A stretch of 64,000 nucleotides of DNA from Nocardioides caldifontis (GTDB taxonomy: Bacteria > Actinomycetota > Actinomycetes > Propionibacteriales > Nocardioidaceae): NCBI RefSeq assembly GCF_008087345.1, contig NZ_ML701735.1:186001-250000 (forward strand), given 5' to 3'. Each line of letters starts with the position of its first letter. The first letter of the stretch is position 1. The position numbers and the translations under genes were made by a program. Shown here in pieces: positions 11,340-19,978 of this stretch. The notes under the pieces are model-generated. The model was not told where the DNA came from. It searched no databases and worked only from the letters and a program-made list of their open reading frames with translations.

Positions 11340-12269
11340 CTAACGAGAGGGGTCCGCCGGGCCGGTGACCCGAGGCGGCGCGGTGCGTGCCAGCGGTCGC
11401 GCGTCGCGTATGGCCCTCACCACGTTGCGCGCCTCGTCACGCCGGCCACGGGCCACGGCGAGCACGAGCACCGCGAGCGCGATGAGGTAGGGCTTCAGCC
11501 GGACCAGCGGGTTCTCCCCGTGGCGCAGGTGCACCACGAAGAGGTTGCGGTACATGTAGTAGCCCTTCCAGGACCGCATGTCGTGCTGCTGGTCGAAGTC
11601 GAGCTGGCGGACCAGCACCGCGTCGCGGACCGCGACCACCGGGAAGCCGGCGCGCCGGGCCCGGACCGCGAAGTCCACGTCGTCGTAGAAGATGAAGAAC
11701 CCGGGGTCCGGCAGCCCCACCGCGGCCACGACGGAGCGGTGCACCATGAACCCCTCGAACGCGACGTTCTCCACCGGCACCTCGGCGGGCATCGCCTCCC
11801 GGGTGCCGTAGCGCTCGGCGACGGTCTCCCGCTTGGGTCGGATGCTGAGCGGGTTGCGGAGGTCGAACCGGGTGGCCGCCAGCTCGCAGAGCCGCCCCTG
11901 CTGGTCCTCACGCACCGCCATCAGCGCGGGGCCCCCGTGCTCGAGGAGCACCCCGAGCGTCTGCGGGGCGGGGACCACGTCGTCGTCCATGAGCCAGATC
12001 CGGTCGTGGCCGTCGTCGTACGCCCTACCGACGCCGCGGGAGAAGCCGCCCGCTCCGCCGTCGTTGGTCTCGCTGCGCAGCACCCGCAACGGCAGCGCGG
12101 GGTCGTCCGCGAGCGCCGCCAGCACCTCGACGGTGTGGTCGGTGCTCGCGTTGTCGACGACGTAGACCGCGTCGGGGCGGCGGTCCAGCGCCGCGAGCCC
12201 CTCCAGGCACCGGCGGAGCAGCTCGGCGCGGTTGTAGGTGACCACGACGACGGCGACGGTCTCGCTCAC
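11340..12269 (-). CDS. GT2 glycosyltransferase (galactofuranosyltransferase-like)
   Basis: A 309-residue GT-A enzyme: AVVVVTYNRAELLRRCLEGL, VYVVDNASTDHT, the NDGGAGGFSRGV loop, and the metal motif WLMDDDVVP near residue 90, with FFIFYDDVDFAVRARRAG further on. The GGAGGF loop and DDD resemble GlfT1-type initiators. It overlaps the preceding GT2 gene by 4 bases (GTGA). A role in starting or branching the galactofuranose chain is inferred from position. Another hexosyl- or rhamnosyltransferase activity is possible. Confidence 0.82.
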   Translation of the reverse strand: MSETVAVVVVTYNRAELLRRCLEGLAALDRRPDAVYVVDNASTDHTVEVLAALADDPALPLRVLRSETNDGGAGGFSRGVGRAYDDGHDRIWLMDDDVVPAPQTLGVLLEHGGPALMAVREDQQGRLCELAATRFDLRNPLSIRPKRETVAERYGTREAMPAEVPVENVAFEGFMVHRSVVAAVGLPDPGFFIFYDDVDFAVRARRAGFPVVAVRDAVLVRQLDFDQQHDMRSWKGYYMYRNLFVVHLRHGENPLVRLKPYLIALAVLVLAVARGRRDEARNVVRAIRDARPLARTAPPRVTGPADPSR

Positions 12270-13186
12270 CGCAGGAACCTCTCGTGGCCGGTGAAGTCGC
12301 GCCGTACGGCGGCCCCGAACGCCTCGGCGCTGAGCCGCAACCGGTGCAGGCTCGGCCGGGTGAGCGAGTAGAACCAGACCGTCTTGACCAGGAACGGCAG
12401 CACGCGGAGGACGCCGCCGTAGTCGCGGAGGTTGGTCACGTTGTTGCGGACCATGCAGTAGTGCTTCAGGTCCGACGGCGAGTGGTTGTACGTCGTCCGG
12501 CCGAACGCCATCGGGGTGCCCAGGTCGTCGGTGGCGGGGTGCTCGAACCGGCTCCCGACCACGGTGGCGACCCGTGCCCCGGCCTCGCGGGCCCGCCAGA
12601 GGTACTCCACGTCGTCGCCCCAGATGAAGAACTCCTCGCGGGGCAGCCCGATGCGCTCGACGAGGTCGTGGGAGAGCAGCACCCCGTTGAAGGGGATCAC
12701 GATGTCCTCGAGCAGCCCGTCGGTCGCCCGGGCCTCGAGCGCCGCGGTGTCCCGGAGCACGACCGCGGTGCCGGGCGGGCGGATCGGGAAGCAGAGCCGG
12801 TCGGAGTCCCCCTCGGCGACCACGGCCGGCCCCAGGAAGTCGTAGCGGTCGACGTGCGGCAGCAGCGCGGCGAGGCAGTCGTGGGGCGGCAGCCCGTCGT
12901 CGTCCATGAGCCAGAACAGCGCTCCACCCATCTCCAGCGCGGCGGCGAGCCCGGAGTGGAACCCGCCGGCGCCCCCGGTGTTCCGCTCGTGGCGGACCAC
13001 CCGCATCGGCGTGGTCAGCTCCACGGCGAGCCGCTCTAGCACGGCCGGTGTCTCGTCGGTGGAGGCGTTGTCGACCACCACGAGCGCCCCCGGACGGGTC
13101 GACTGCGTGTCGATCGCCCGCAGGATCCGCTCGAGCAGCGGGGCACGGTTCCAGGTCACGACGACGGCGACGACCCGGTGACCCAC
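12266..13186 (-). CDS. GT2 glycosyltransferase (GlfT1-like)
   Basis: A 306-residue GT2 protein with VVAVVVTWNRAPLLERILRA, VVVDNASTDETP, NTGGAGGFHSGL and the metal motif WLMDDDGLPP near 95. It continues with LCFPIRPPGT, a FNGVLLSHDLV segment and FIWGDDVEYLWRAREAG. This order parallels mycobacterial GlfT1, which adds the first galactofuranoses to the rhamnosyl linker; the linker specificity here is not known. It is the first gene of the glycan operon. The GTG start is preceded by TAGGGT at 7 bases and no Shine-Dalgarno, consistent with a leaderless mRNA. Confidence 0.82.
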   Translation of the reverse strand: MGHRVVAVVVTWNRAPLLERILRAIDTQSTRPGALVVVDNASTDETPAVLERLAVELTTPMRVVRHERNTGGAGGFHSGLAAALEMGGALFWLMDDDGLPPHDCLAALLPHVDRYDFLGPAVVAEGDSDRLCFPIRPPGTAVVLRDTAALEARATDGLLEDIVIPFNGVLLSHDLVERIGLPREEFFIWGDDVEYLWRAREAGARVATVVGSRFEHPATDDLGTPMAFGRTTYNHSPSDLKHYCMVRNNVTNLRDYGGVLRVLPFLVKTVWFYSLTRPSLHRLRLSAEAFGAAVRRDFTGHERFLR

Positions 13187-13193
13187 GGGGGCG

Positions 13194-13199
13194 ACCCTA
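13194..13199 (-). promoter_or_regulatory. Putative -10 element (TAGGGT on the minus strand) of the glycan operon
   Basis: On the minus strand TAGGGT is followed by 7 bases and the GTG start of the first GT2 gene. The spacing and the lack of a Shine-Dalgarno suggest a leaderless transcript running toward the exporter genes. Confidence 0.45.
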
Positions 13200-13220
13200 G
13201 CCGCGCGGTTCGCGGGACGG

Positions 13221-14627
13221 TCAGCAGGCCTTGCCGAGGTCCTCGGTCTGGTTGGCGACGTACCCCTCGGACATGCTGCCGAGCGAGCCGCCGGTGGTCG
13301 TGCCGCCGCGCTTGGAGAACCCCTTGCCCGCCTTCTTGACCGTGCCGCCGCCCTCCGATTGCTCGAGCGCCTTGTCGATCATCGAGCGGATCTTGTCGAT
13401 GTCCGGGTCGGAGGTGTTGATCGCGGGCGGCACGAAGGAGACGGTCGCGATCTTCTGGGACCGCGCCTTGAGGGCCAGCTCGGCGAAGGTGTCGAGCTCG
13501 GAGGCAGGCAGGTTGGTCTCGAAGAGCTTCCGGCCGGCGTCGGCGAACTGCTCGAACTTCAGCAGCACCTCCTGCGGACTGATCTGCTGGAGCATCGCGC
13601 TCATCACGCACTTCTGACGGGCCATCCGCGAGTAGTCGTCGGCGGTCTCCCGGGCCCGGGCGAACCAGAGGGTCTCGTAGCCGTCGAGCTCCTGCACGCC
13701 GGGCTCGATCCAGTCCTCCGCCGGGAACTCGATGGGGATGCGGTCGCGGACGTTGAGGGTCAGCCCGCCCATCGCGTCCACGAGCCCCTCGAACCCCTTC
13801 ATGTCCACCAGCGCGTAGTAGTTGATCTTGAGCCCGGTGATCCCCTCGACGCCCATGATCGTCGCGTCGACCCCCGGGGTGTCGGAGTCGGCGAACTCGT
13901 CCTGGTGGTCCGCTGCGTAGGTGGCCAGCGAGTTGAGCGTGCAGGTGTCGCAGTCGTAGCCGTCCGGGTAGTCCTCGGCGAGCGGCGTCCCCTCGGGGAA
14001 CGGGAAGTTCGTCATGTTGCGGGGCAGCCCGAAGAGGACCGTGCGGCCGGTCTCCTCGTCGATGCTCGCCACCGTCATGCTGTCGGTCCGCAGCCCCCAG
14101 CGGCCGGCGCCCTTGTCGCCGCCGATGAGCAGGATGTTGTAGCGGCCGTGCTCGGCGGCGCTGGCCGGGCCGTCACCGAAGACCGTGCTGATGAAGTCAC
14201 CCTTGACCGCCAGCACGTGGGAGGCGAAGAGCAGGGAGCCCGCGACGCCGAAGACCGTGACGCCGTTGAGCCCCACCAGCATCAGCCGCTGGCGCTGGGC
14301 GAGCCCCAAGGGCTGGCCGAGCCGCCAGGCGTCGATCAGCAGCAGCGCCCACCCGACGGCGAGCAGCGTGAGGACGGTGCGGAGCAGCCCGGAGGCGAAC
14401 CCGTCGAAGGCGAGCCAGAAGGCGAACCCTCGCCACAGGTAGCCCAGCGCGAGCGTCAGCACGCCGGTCGCCACGCACCCGAGCCAGATGCGCAGGGCGA
14501 TCCGCCCCACCTTCTTGTTGCCTGCCACCAGCTGGGCCGAGCCCGGCAGCAGCAGCGTCATCACCAGCAGCGTGAGGGCACGACGGAACCTCACCCGGTG
14601 GAGCTCGGGGGACGTGGCGGGCCGCAT
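13221..14627 (-). CDS. LytR-CpsA-Psr (LCP) family glycopolymer transferase
   Basis: A 468-residue membrane-anchored LCP protein, expected to transfer lipid-linked glycopolymers to peptidoglycan. Several N-terminal hydrophobic segments (RALTLLVMTLLLPGSAQLVAG onward) precede the LCP domain: YNILLIGGDKGAGRWGLRTD, TVLFGLPRNMTNFPFPEG, INYYALVDMKGFEGLVDAMG and LWFARARETADDYSRMARQK, with the arginines that bind the pyrophosphate head. The ATG at 14627 is chosen because GATACT lies 6 bases upstream; a GTG at 14666 would add 13 low-complexity residues. It is divergent from a second LCP gene and lies downstream of the galactan operon promoter, so ligation of that glycan to the wall is a reasonable inference. 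Confidence 0.88.
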   Translation of the reverse strand: MRPATSPELHRVRFRRALTLLVMTLLLPGSAQLVAGNKKVGRIALRIWLGCVATGVLTLALGYLWRGFAFWLAFDGFASGLLRTVLTLLAVGWALLLIDAWRLGQPLGLAQRQRLMLVGLNGVTVFGVAGSLLFASHVLAVKGDFISTVFGDGPASAAEHGRYNILLIGGDKGAGRWGLRTDSMTVASIDEETGRTVLFGLPRNMTNFPFPEGTPLAEDYPDGYDCDTCTLNSLATYAADHQDEFADSDTPGVDATIMGVEGITGLKINYYALVDMKGFEGLVDAMGGLTLNVRDRIPIEFPAEDWIEPGVQELDGYETLWFARARETADDYSRMARQKCVMSAMLQQISPQEVLLKFEQFADAGRKLFETNLPASELDTFAELALKARSQKIATVSFVPPAINTSDPDIDKIRSMIDKALEQSEGGGTVKKAGKGFSKRGGTTTGGSLGSMSEGYVANQTEDLGKAC

Positions 14628-14703
14628 CCGCCCAGTATCGCCAGTCCCATCGGTCCCATCCGTCACGGCACGCCGTGGTGCCGTGGCTCGATGTGGGTGC
14701 CGG

Positions 14704-14709
14704 TAGCGT
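14704..14709 (+). promoter_or_regulatory. Putative -10 element (TAGCGT) for a leaderless transcript
   Basis: TAGCGT is followed by 7 bases and the ATG of the plus-strand LCP gene; no Shine-Dalgarno is present. It lies in the 89-base divergent gap between the two LCP genes. Confidence 0.42.
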
Positions 14710-14716
14710 CGTCGTC

Positions 14717-15862
14717 ATGGCAGACGGCCGGAAGGACCCCCGCGGCGGTGACGACTTCGACTGGCTCTACCAAGGCGGCCGGAAGGGCGGGCGCGGGCAG
14801 GAGCCGCCGGAGTCCGACGCGACCCGGGTGCTCCCGACCTTCGACCGCGACGAGCCACCGCGCCGACGGCGGGACGACGCACGGCGCCAGGAGGGCCGGG
14901 AGGAGCCCCAGCGCATCGCGCCGACCCCCGGCGCCCCACCGAAGACCCGCCGGAAACGCCGGTTCCGGGCAAGGTGGCTGCTGCTCGTGCCGCTGGCCTG
15001 GCTGCTCTTCCTGGTCGGCGTCCCGGTCTACGCGTGGAACTCGGTGAGCCAGGTCGACGCCGAGCCCGGGGGCGAGCGGCCCGCCGACCAGCCCGGGACG
15101 ACGTACCTCGTGGTCGGCTCCGACGGCCGGGCCGGGCTCGCCGGCGAGCGCACCGACACGATCATGCTGCTGCACACCGGCGACGGGCCCAACCTGCTGC
15201 TCTCGATCCCCCGCGACTCGATCGTCGAGGTCCCCGGCCACGGCACCACCAAGATCAACGCGGCCTTCGCCTTCGGCGGCCCCAAGCTGATGGTGCAGAC
15301 GGTCGAGGGGGCCACGGGGATCCGGATCGACCACTACGTCGAGATGGGGTTCACGGGGCTGGTCCAGCTCGTCGACGCCGTCGGGGGCATCGAGATCTGC
15401 CCCGAGTCCGCGATCGACGACCCGATGGCCGAGCTGAAGATCTCGAAGGGGTGCCAGGAGGTGGACGGCAAGACCGCGCTCGGCTACGCCCGCTCGCGCA
15501 AGAGCCAGCAGCTCGGCGACATCGACCGGGCCCGCCACCAGCGCGAGGTGGTCTCGTCCATCGGCTCCGAGATCGTCTCGTGGCAGACCGTGGTCAACCC
15601 GCTGCGCTACTGGCGGGTGGTCAACGCGGGCGCGGAGACGGTCACCGTCAGCGAGGGCACCGGGCCGATCTCGGCCGGCCGGTTCGCCTACGCGATGACG
15701 CGCGTCGACGGGAAGAGCGGGCTGACCTGCACCGTGCCGATCGCCGACCTGGCCGTGAACTGGGACCAGGAGCGCGCCGACCAGCTCTTCTCGCTGATCG
15801 CCGAGGACCGCACCGCCGAGGTCGGCAAGGACCTCTGCCTGCCGACGGGGATGCGCCAGTGA
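14717..15862 (+). CDS. LytR-CpsA-Psr (LCP) family glycopolymer transferase
   Basis: A 381-residue LCP protein with a charged cytoplasmic tail (about 1-88), one membrane helix (WLLLVPLAWLLFLVGVPVYA) and an external LCP domain: TTYLVVGSDGRAGLAGERTD, LLLSIPRDSIVEVPGHGTTK, INAAFAFGG, IDHYVEMGFTGLVQLVDAVG and LGYARSRKSQQLGDIDRARH. These are the catalytic and lipid-pyrophosphate-binding motifs of the family. ATG 14717 is preferred over an in-frame start 42 bases upstream because it sits 7 bases after TAGCGT. The 3' end overlaps the crotonase start by 4 bases. Together with the divergent LCP gene it probably ligates wall glycopolymers. Confidence 0.9.
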   Translation: MADGRKDPRGGDDFDWLYQGGRKGGRGQEPPESDATRVLPTFDRDEPPRRRRDDARRQEGREEPQRIAPTPGAPPKTRRKRRFRARWLLLVPLAWLLFLVGVPVYAWNSVSQVDAEPGGERPADQPGTTYLVVGSDGRAGLAGERTDTIMLLHTGDGPNLLLSIPRDSIVEVPGHGTTKINAAFAFGGPKLMVQTVEGATGIRIDHYVEMGFTGLVQLVDAVGGIEICPESAIDDPMAELKISKGCQEVDGKTALGYARSRKSQQLGDIDRARHQREVVSSIGSEIVSWQTVVNPLRYWRVVNAGAETVTVSEGTGPISAGRFAYAMTRVDGKSGLTCTVPIADLAVNWDQERADQLFSLIAEDRTAEVGKDLCLPTGMRQ

Positions 15863-16749
15863 CCGACCATGTGACCGGGTACGAGACCCTCGACTGGAGC
15901 GTCGACGGGGACGGGATCCTCACCCTCACGCTCGACCGGCCCGACCAGCTCAACGCGTTCACGGTCACGATGGCCGAGGAGCTCGTCGCCGCATTCGGCC
16001 GGGCCAGCGCCGACGACGACGTACGCGCGGTGGTGGTCACCGGCCGGGGGCGCGCGTTCTGCGCGGGGATGGACCTCTCCGTCGGCGGCAACGTCTTCGG
16101 GCTCGACGAGAGCCTCGAGCCGACGCTGGGCGACCTCCACGACCGGCTCGACGACCCCGAGATCGTCTCCGGGGTCCGCGACACCGGCGGCCAGGTGACG
16201 TTGGCGATCTACGACTGCACGAAGCCGGTCGTCGCGGCGATCAACGGGGCGGCCGTCGGGATCGGGGCCACGATGACGCTCGCCATGGACGTGCGGCTGG
16301 CCTCGGCGAAGGCCCGGGTGGGGTTCGTCTTCGGCCGGCTCGGCATCGTGCCGGAGGCGTGCTCGACCTGGTTCCTGCCGCGGATCGTGGGGATCGACCG
16401 GGCTCTGGAGCTCGTCTACACCGCCGACGTCCTCGACGCCGACGCCGCCCACGAGGTCGGGCTGGTCCGCTCGGTCCACGAGCCGGACGACCTGCTGCCC
16501 GCGGCCCGCGCGCTGGCCCTGCGGTTCACCCGCGGCCGCTCACCGGTCGCGACCGCGCTGGCCCGCCGGATGATGTACCGCAACGCCGCCCAGCCGCACC
16601 CCCTCGAGGCGCACCGGGTCGAGTCGCTGGCGATGTTCCACACCTCGCGCGCGGACGGGCGCGAGGGGGTCCAGGCGTTCCTGGACAAGCGCGACCCCGA
16701 CTTCACCGGGAAGGCGTCGGAGCTGCCCTTCGACTGGGGGTTGACTTAG
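15859..16749 (+). CDS. Enoyl-CoA hydratase/isomerase family protein (crotonase)
   Basis: A 296-residue crotonase-fold enzyme. ILTLTLDRPDQLNAFTVTMA, the oxyanion-hole segment GRGRAFCAGMDLSVGG and AAINGAAVGIGATMTLAMDV are classic. VPEACSTWFLPRIVG contains the likely catalytic glutamate, and the C-terminal HRVESLAMFHTSRADGREGV helix completes the trimer-type fold. Substrate is unknown; fatty-acid or branched-chain degradation is likely. Its GTG overlaps the LCP stop (GTGA), so it is probably co-transcribed despite the unrelated function. Its TAG stop lies inside the iron box controlling the next gene. Confidence 0.88.
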   Translation: MTDHVTGYETLDWSVDGDGILTLTLDRPDQLNAFTVTMAEELVAAFGRASADDDVRAVVVTGRGRAFCAGMDLSVGGNVFGLDESLEPTLGDLHDRLDDPEIVSGVRDTGGQVTLAIYDCTKPVVAAINGAAVGIGATMTLAMDVRLASAKARVGFVFGRLGIVPEACSTWFLPRIVGIDRALELVYTADVLDADAAHEVGLVRSVHEPDDLLPAARALALRFTRGRSPVATALARRMMYRNAAQPHPLEAHRVESLAMFHTSRADGREGVQAFLDKRDPDFTGKASELPFDWGLT

Positions 16750-16769
16750 GTAAGCCTCACCTTCAGGAT
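16741..16769 (+). promoter_or_regulatory. Promoter with IdeR/DtxR iron box upstream of bfd
   Basis: A 19-base sequence at 16746-16764 (TTAGGTAAGCCTCACCTTC) closely matches the DtxR/IdeR operator (TTAGGTTAGCCTAACCTAA-like). It lies on a TTGACT (-35, 16741-16746) to CAGGAT (-10, 16764-16769) promoter with a 17-base spacer, so bound repressor would cover the whole spacer. The preceding crotonase gene's TAG stop is within the box. This arrangement predicts derepression of the Bfd gene in low iron. Confidence 0.75.
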
Positions 16770-16809
16770 GGGGCGAGTCCTCCCCGCTCTCCGAGAAGGT
16801 CGCGCCCCG

Positions 16810-17025
16810 ATGATCCTGTGCCACTGCCACGTCGTCACCGACAAGGCGGTCCACGCTGCGGTCGACGAGGGCGCCCGGACGCTCGCCGGCGTCTGCCGGT
16901 CGACCGGGGCCGGCAGCGACTGCGGGTCGTGCGTCTTCTCCGTGCGGCACGCCATGCGCGCCGCGCAGAGCACCGCCGCTGCCGCGGTCGCCACGATGGC
17001 GAGCGAGCTGGCCGAGCCGGCCTGA
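16810..17025 (+). CDS. bfd: Bacterioferritin-associated ferredoxin-like (2Fe-2S) protein
   Basis: A 71-residue Bfd-like [2Fe-2S] protein with cysteines 4, 6, 38 and 41 in the pattern CHC...CGSC. It reads MILCHCHVVTDKAVHAAVDE, then a helical segment with RTLAGVCRSTGAGSDCGSC. Bfd proteins deliver electrons to bacterioferritin so that stored iron can be released when iron is short. The upstream IdeR-type box fits that role. ATG 16810 is chosen because the cysteine motif must begin near residue 4, as in the family; an upstream in-frame start would add 14 residues reaching into the promoter. No bacterioferritin gene is in the window. Confidence 0.88.
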   Translation: MILCHCHVVTDKAVHAAVDEGARTLAGVCRSTGAGSDCGSCVFSVRHAMRAAQSTAAAAVATMASELAEPA

Positions 17026-17034
17026 CCCGACCGG

Positions 17035-18548
17035 TCAGAACCCGAGCGCCGCGGCGATCGTGCTCCGCGTGTCCGCGGGGTCGATCACGTCGTCGATCTC
17101 GAAGTGGCGGGCGGCGTTCAGCGCCGACGCCTCCTCACGGAGCGCCGCGGTGAGCTCGCGGACCCGCCGCTCCCGCTGCGCGGCGTCCGCGATCGCGTCG
17201 AGCTCGCTGCGCATCGCGAGCCGCACCGCACCCTCGAGCCCCATCGCCCCGAGGTGGGCGACCGGCCACGCCACGGTCAGCAGCGGCTCGTGGGTGCTGC
17301 CCCCCAGCATCGCCTGGGCGCCGAGCCCGTAGCCGCGGCGCAGCACGACGCCGACCAGCGGCACCCGGAGCCGTGCGCCCGCCACCACCAGGCGGGAGGC
17401 CCGCCGGACCAGCCCCGTGGTCTCCGCCTCGGGGCCCACCATCATCCCGGGGGTGTCCACGAGGGAGACCACGGGGATCCCGTGGGTGCTGCAGAGCTCC
17501 AGGAAGTCGGCGGCCTTGTCGGCGGCCTCCGCGGTGATCGCCCCGGCCATCCGCATCGACTGGTTGGCGACGAACCCGACCGACCGCCCCTCGATGCGGC
17601 CCAGCGCGGTCACCATCTCGGGGGCGAACGCCGCCCGCAGGTGGGTGACCGTGCCCACGTCGGCGAGCGTGTCCACCACGACGCGCACGTCGAAAGCCTG
17701 CCGCTCCCGCTCGGGCACCACGGTGCGAAGCGCGGCCTGGTCGGGGGCCTCGCCGGGCGGCAGGGCGCCCTGGAAGTAGCCGAGCAGGGTGCGGGTGACC
17801 GCGACCGCCTCCGCCTCGTCGGCGACCTCGACGTCCACGACCCCGTTGCGGGTCTGCACGCTGACCGGACCGATCTCCTCCGGTGCGTGGTCGCCGAGCC
17901 CTCCCCCGGCGATCATCGCGGGGCCCGCCATCCCGAGGTTGCTGTTCCGGGTGGCCACCACCAGGTCGGAGGAGCCGGCGAGCACGGCGTTGCCGGCGAA
18001 GCAGCGGCCCGAGACGACCGCGATCCGCGGGACCACGCCGGCCAGCCGCGCCCAGAGCGCGAACGAGGGCACGTCGAGCGCGGAGACCAGCGGGATGTCG
18101 GTGTCGCCCGGCCGCCCGCCGCCGCCCTCGGTGAAGAAGACCGCCGGCAGCCGGAGCCGCTCGACCAGCCCGATCAGCCGGTCGGACTTGCGGTGGCCGC
18201 GCATCCCCTGGGTGCCGGCCATCACGAGGTAGTCGTAGGAGAGCACAGCGCACCGGGAGCGGTCGCCGAACAGTGCACCGTTGACCCTCGCCAGGCCGCC
18301 GACCAGGCCGTCCGCCGGCGTCTCGGTGATGACCGCCTCGCGCCCGCGCCGCTGCTCCTGGGCCGCGGTGACGAACCGCCCGTACTCGACGAACGACCCC
18401 TCGTCGACGAGGTCGGCGATGTTCTCCCGCGCCGCCCGCCCCGGGCGTGCCGCTTGGCGACCTTGTCGGGGCGGGCGGCGTCCTCGGTCAGCTCGCGCCG
18501 CCGGCGCAGCTCCTCGAGGGCGGTCAGGGCGGGGTGCGCGTCGGTCAC
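17035..18548 (-). pseudogene. Acyl-CoA carboxylase carboxyltransferase (beta) subunit, frameshifted
   Basis: Two overlapping minus-strand frames together give one complete carboxyltransferase. The first starts at GTG 18548 (TDAHPALTALEELRRRRELT ... DKVAKRHARG). The second continues as RAARENIADLVDEGSFVEYG and runs to the stop at 17035, with the FTEGGGGRPGDTD, GRCFAGNAVLAG and VDTPGMMVGPEAE segments of biotin-dependent carboxyltransferases. The frames join at about 18436-18441 in a GGCGGG run; one missing C restores the reading. Without that base only 403 residues from GTG 18244-18246 would be made. A sequencing error in a G/C run is as likely as true inactivation. The homologous region of the intact carboxyltransferase at 30557 reads [12 protein letters not shown], supporting the join. 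A TAGGGT element sits 7 bases before GTG 18548. Confidence 0.8.
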
Positions 18549-18555
18549 GCCGGTC

Positions 18556-18561
18556 ACCCTA
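18556..18561 (-). promoter_or_regulatory. Putative -10 element (TAGGGT on the minus strand)
   Basis: TAGGGT lies 7 bases before the GTG at 18548 and picks that codon, rather than the GTG at 18557, as the start of the frameshifted carboxyltransferase. Confidence 0.4.
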
Positions 18562-18584
18562 GGACCGGCGTGGTCCGGCTCCGC

Positions 18585-18959
18585 TCAGAGCCCCGCGAGC
18601 TTCCGCTCGCAGCGCAGGACCCCGGTCTCGTGCTCGGGGTCCCCCGACATGACCGCGGCGAGCCGCAGGTGCGGCAGCGCCTCGGCGTACCGCGACTGGC
18701 GCTCGAGCACCCGGCCGAGCGTGAAGCGGGCCCACACGTCGGTGGGGTTACGCTCGACGAGCCCGTCGAGCTCGTGCTCGGCGTTGCGGAGCTGGGCGCT
18801 CTGGAAGTAGGCCCAGGCGCGCAGGGTGCGCAGGCTCTCCGACTGCGGTTCGGCGTCGATCGCCGGGTCGAGCAGCTCGATCGCCTTGCGCGGCGCCGAG
18901 CCCTCGAGCAGGGCCCAGGCCTGGTGGTAGACCTCGACGGGGTGCTTCTGGTCGTTCAT
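18585..18959 (-). CDS. Small tetratricopeptide repeat protein
   Basis: A 124-residue all-helical protein with about three TPR units: YHQAWALLEGSAPRKAIELL, LRTLRAWAYFQSAQLRNAEHEL and ARFTLGRVLERQSRYAEALP. TPRs mediate protein-protein contacts; no catalytic domain is attached. The ATG start has GGAGG 5 bases upstream. The gene lies 43 bases after the sugar ABC permease gene on the same strand, so it may be the last gene of that operon, but no functional link is evident. Confidence 0.82.
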   Translation of the reverse strand: MNDQKHPVEVYHQAWALLEGSAPRKAIELLDPAIDAEPQSESLRTLRAWAYFQSAQLRNAEHELDGLVERNPTDVWARFTLGRVLERQSRYAEALPHLRLAAVMSGDPEHETGVLRCERKLAGL

Positions 18960-19002
18960 CTCAACCTCCGGGGGTGGAACGCCGACCGCCCTCCCGGCAT
19001 TC

Positions 19003-19929
19003 CTACCCCTTGCTGCCGGTGGTGGCGATCCCCTGGACGAAGTGGCGCTGGCCGAGGAAGAACAGCACGATCATCGGCACGGTCGTGATCACGCTGGCGG
19101 TCACGATGATCTCCCAGTGCCACTGCCCGCCGAAGCCGAACTGGTCGACCAGCGACTTCAGCCCGCGCGGCACCGTGAAGTCCTCGGAGTCGCGGAGGTA
19201 GATCAGCGGCCGCATCAGGTCGGTCCATGCCGCCTGGAACTCGAAGAGCGCGGTCACGATCAGCGCCGGCTTGGTGAGCGGCATCGCCACCCGCGTGAAG
19301 ATCTGCCAGTTGTTCGCTCCGTCGATCCGCGCGGCCTCGAAGACGTCGCGCGGCAGGCCGAGGAAGAACTGGCGCAGCAGGAAGATGTAGAACGCGCTGC
19401 CGAACAGGTTCCCCGCCCACAGCGGGGTCAGGGTGCCGACCTGGCCGAGCGCGTCCCAGATGAGGTACGTCGGGATCATCGTCACCGCACCCGGCAGCAT
19501 CATCGTGGCCAGCACGACCCCGAAGAGCAGGTTCCGGCCGCGGAACCGGAAGTAGCTGAACCCCCAGGCCACCATCGCGCTCGAGACCGTGACGGCCGCG
19601 GTGGCGAGCAGCGTGACGAGGACGGTGTTGAACAGCCACGCCGCCATCGGCGCTTCCTGCCAGACCGACACGTAGTTGTCGAGCGTGAAGGTCTTCGGGA
19701 TCAGCCGGTTGTCGAAGACCTCGCCGCGGGGCTTGAACGACGCGCTCAGCAGCCAGACGAACGGGTAGACGAACGCCAGCGTGATCAGCGACAGCGCCGC
19801 GTAGAGCAGCCACCGACCGAGCCGGTTGCCCACCTCCTTCGGCGCGGGCTCCTTGGCGACCTCCACGGTCTCGACGGCGACCGCAGTGGCCGGGTCGAGC
19901 CGGGGTGCGGGGGTGTCGAGCGCGGTCAT
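19003..19929 (-). CDS. Sugar ABC transporter permease (MalG-like)
   Basis: A 308-residue inner-membrane permease with six predicted helices after a hydrophilic N-terminus. LSASFKPRGEVFDNRLIPKT is the usual MalG first periplasmic loop. The EAA motif contacting the ATPase is EAARIDGANNWQIFTRVAMP. It pairs with the MalF-like permease encoded 49 bases upstream and the binding lipoprotein beyond. No ATPase gene accompanies them, so a shared MsiK-type ATPase elsewhere is inferred. Confidence 0.92.
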   Translation of the reverse strand: MTALDTPAPRLDPATAVAVETVEVAKEPAPKEVGNRLGRWLLYAALSLITLAFVYPFVWLLSASFKPRGEVFDNRLIPKTFTLDNYVSVWQEAPMAAWLFNTVLVTLLATAAVTVSSAMVAWGFSYFRFRGRNLLFGVVLATMMLPGAVTMIPTYLIWDALGQVGTLTPLWAGNLFGSAFYIFLLRQFFLGLPRDVFEAARIDGANNWQIFTRVAMPLTKPALIVTALFEFQAAWTDLMRPLIYLRDSEDFTVPRGLKSLVDQFGFGGQWHWEIIVTASVITTVPMIVLFFLGQRHFVQGIATTGSKG

Positions 19930-19978
19930 GCGGGGTCCCCGGCGCGGCGCGAGCGGAGCGAGTGGCGTGTTGGGGTGC

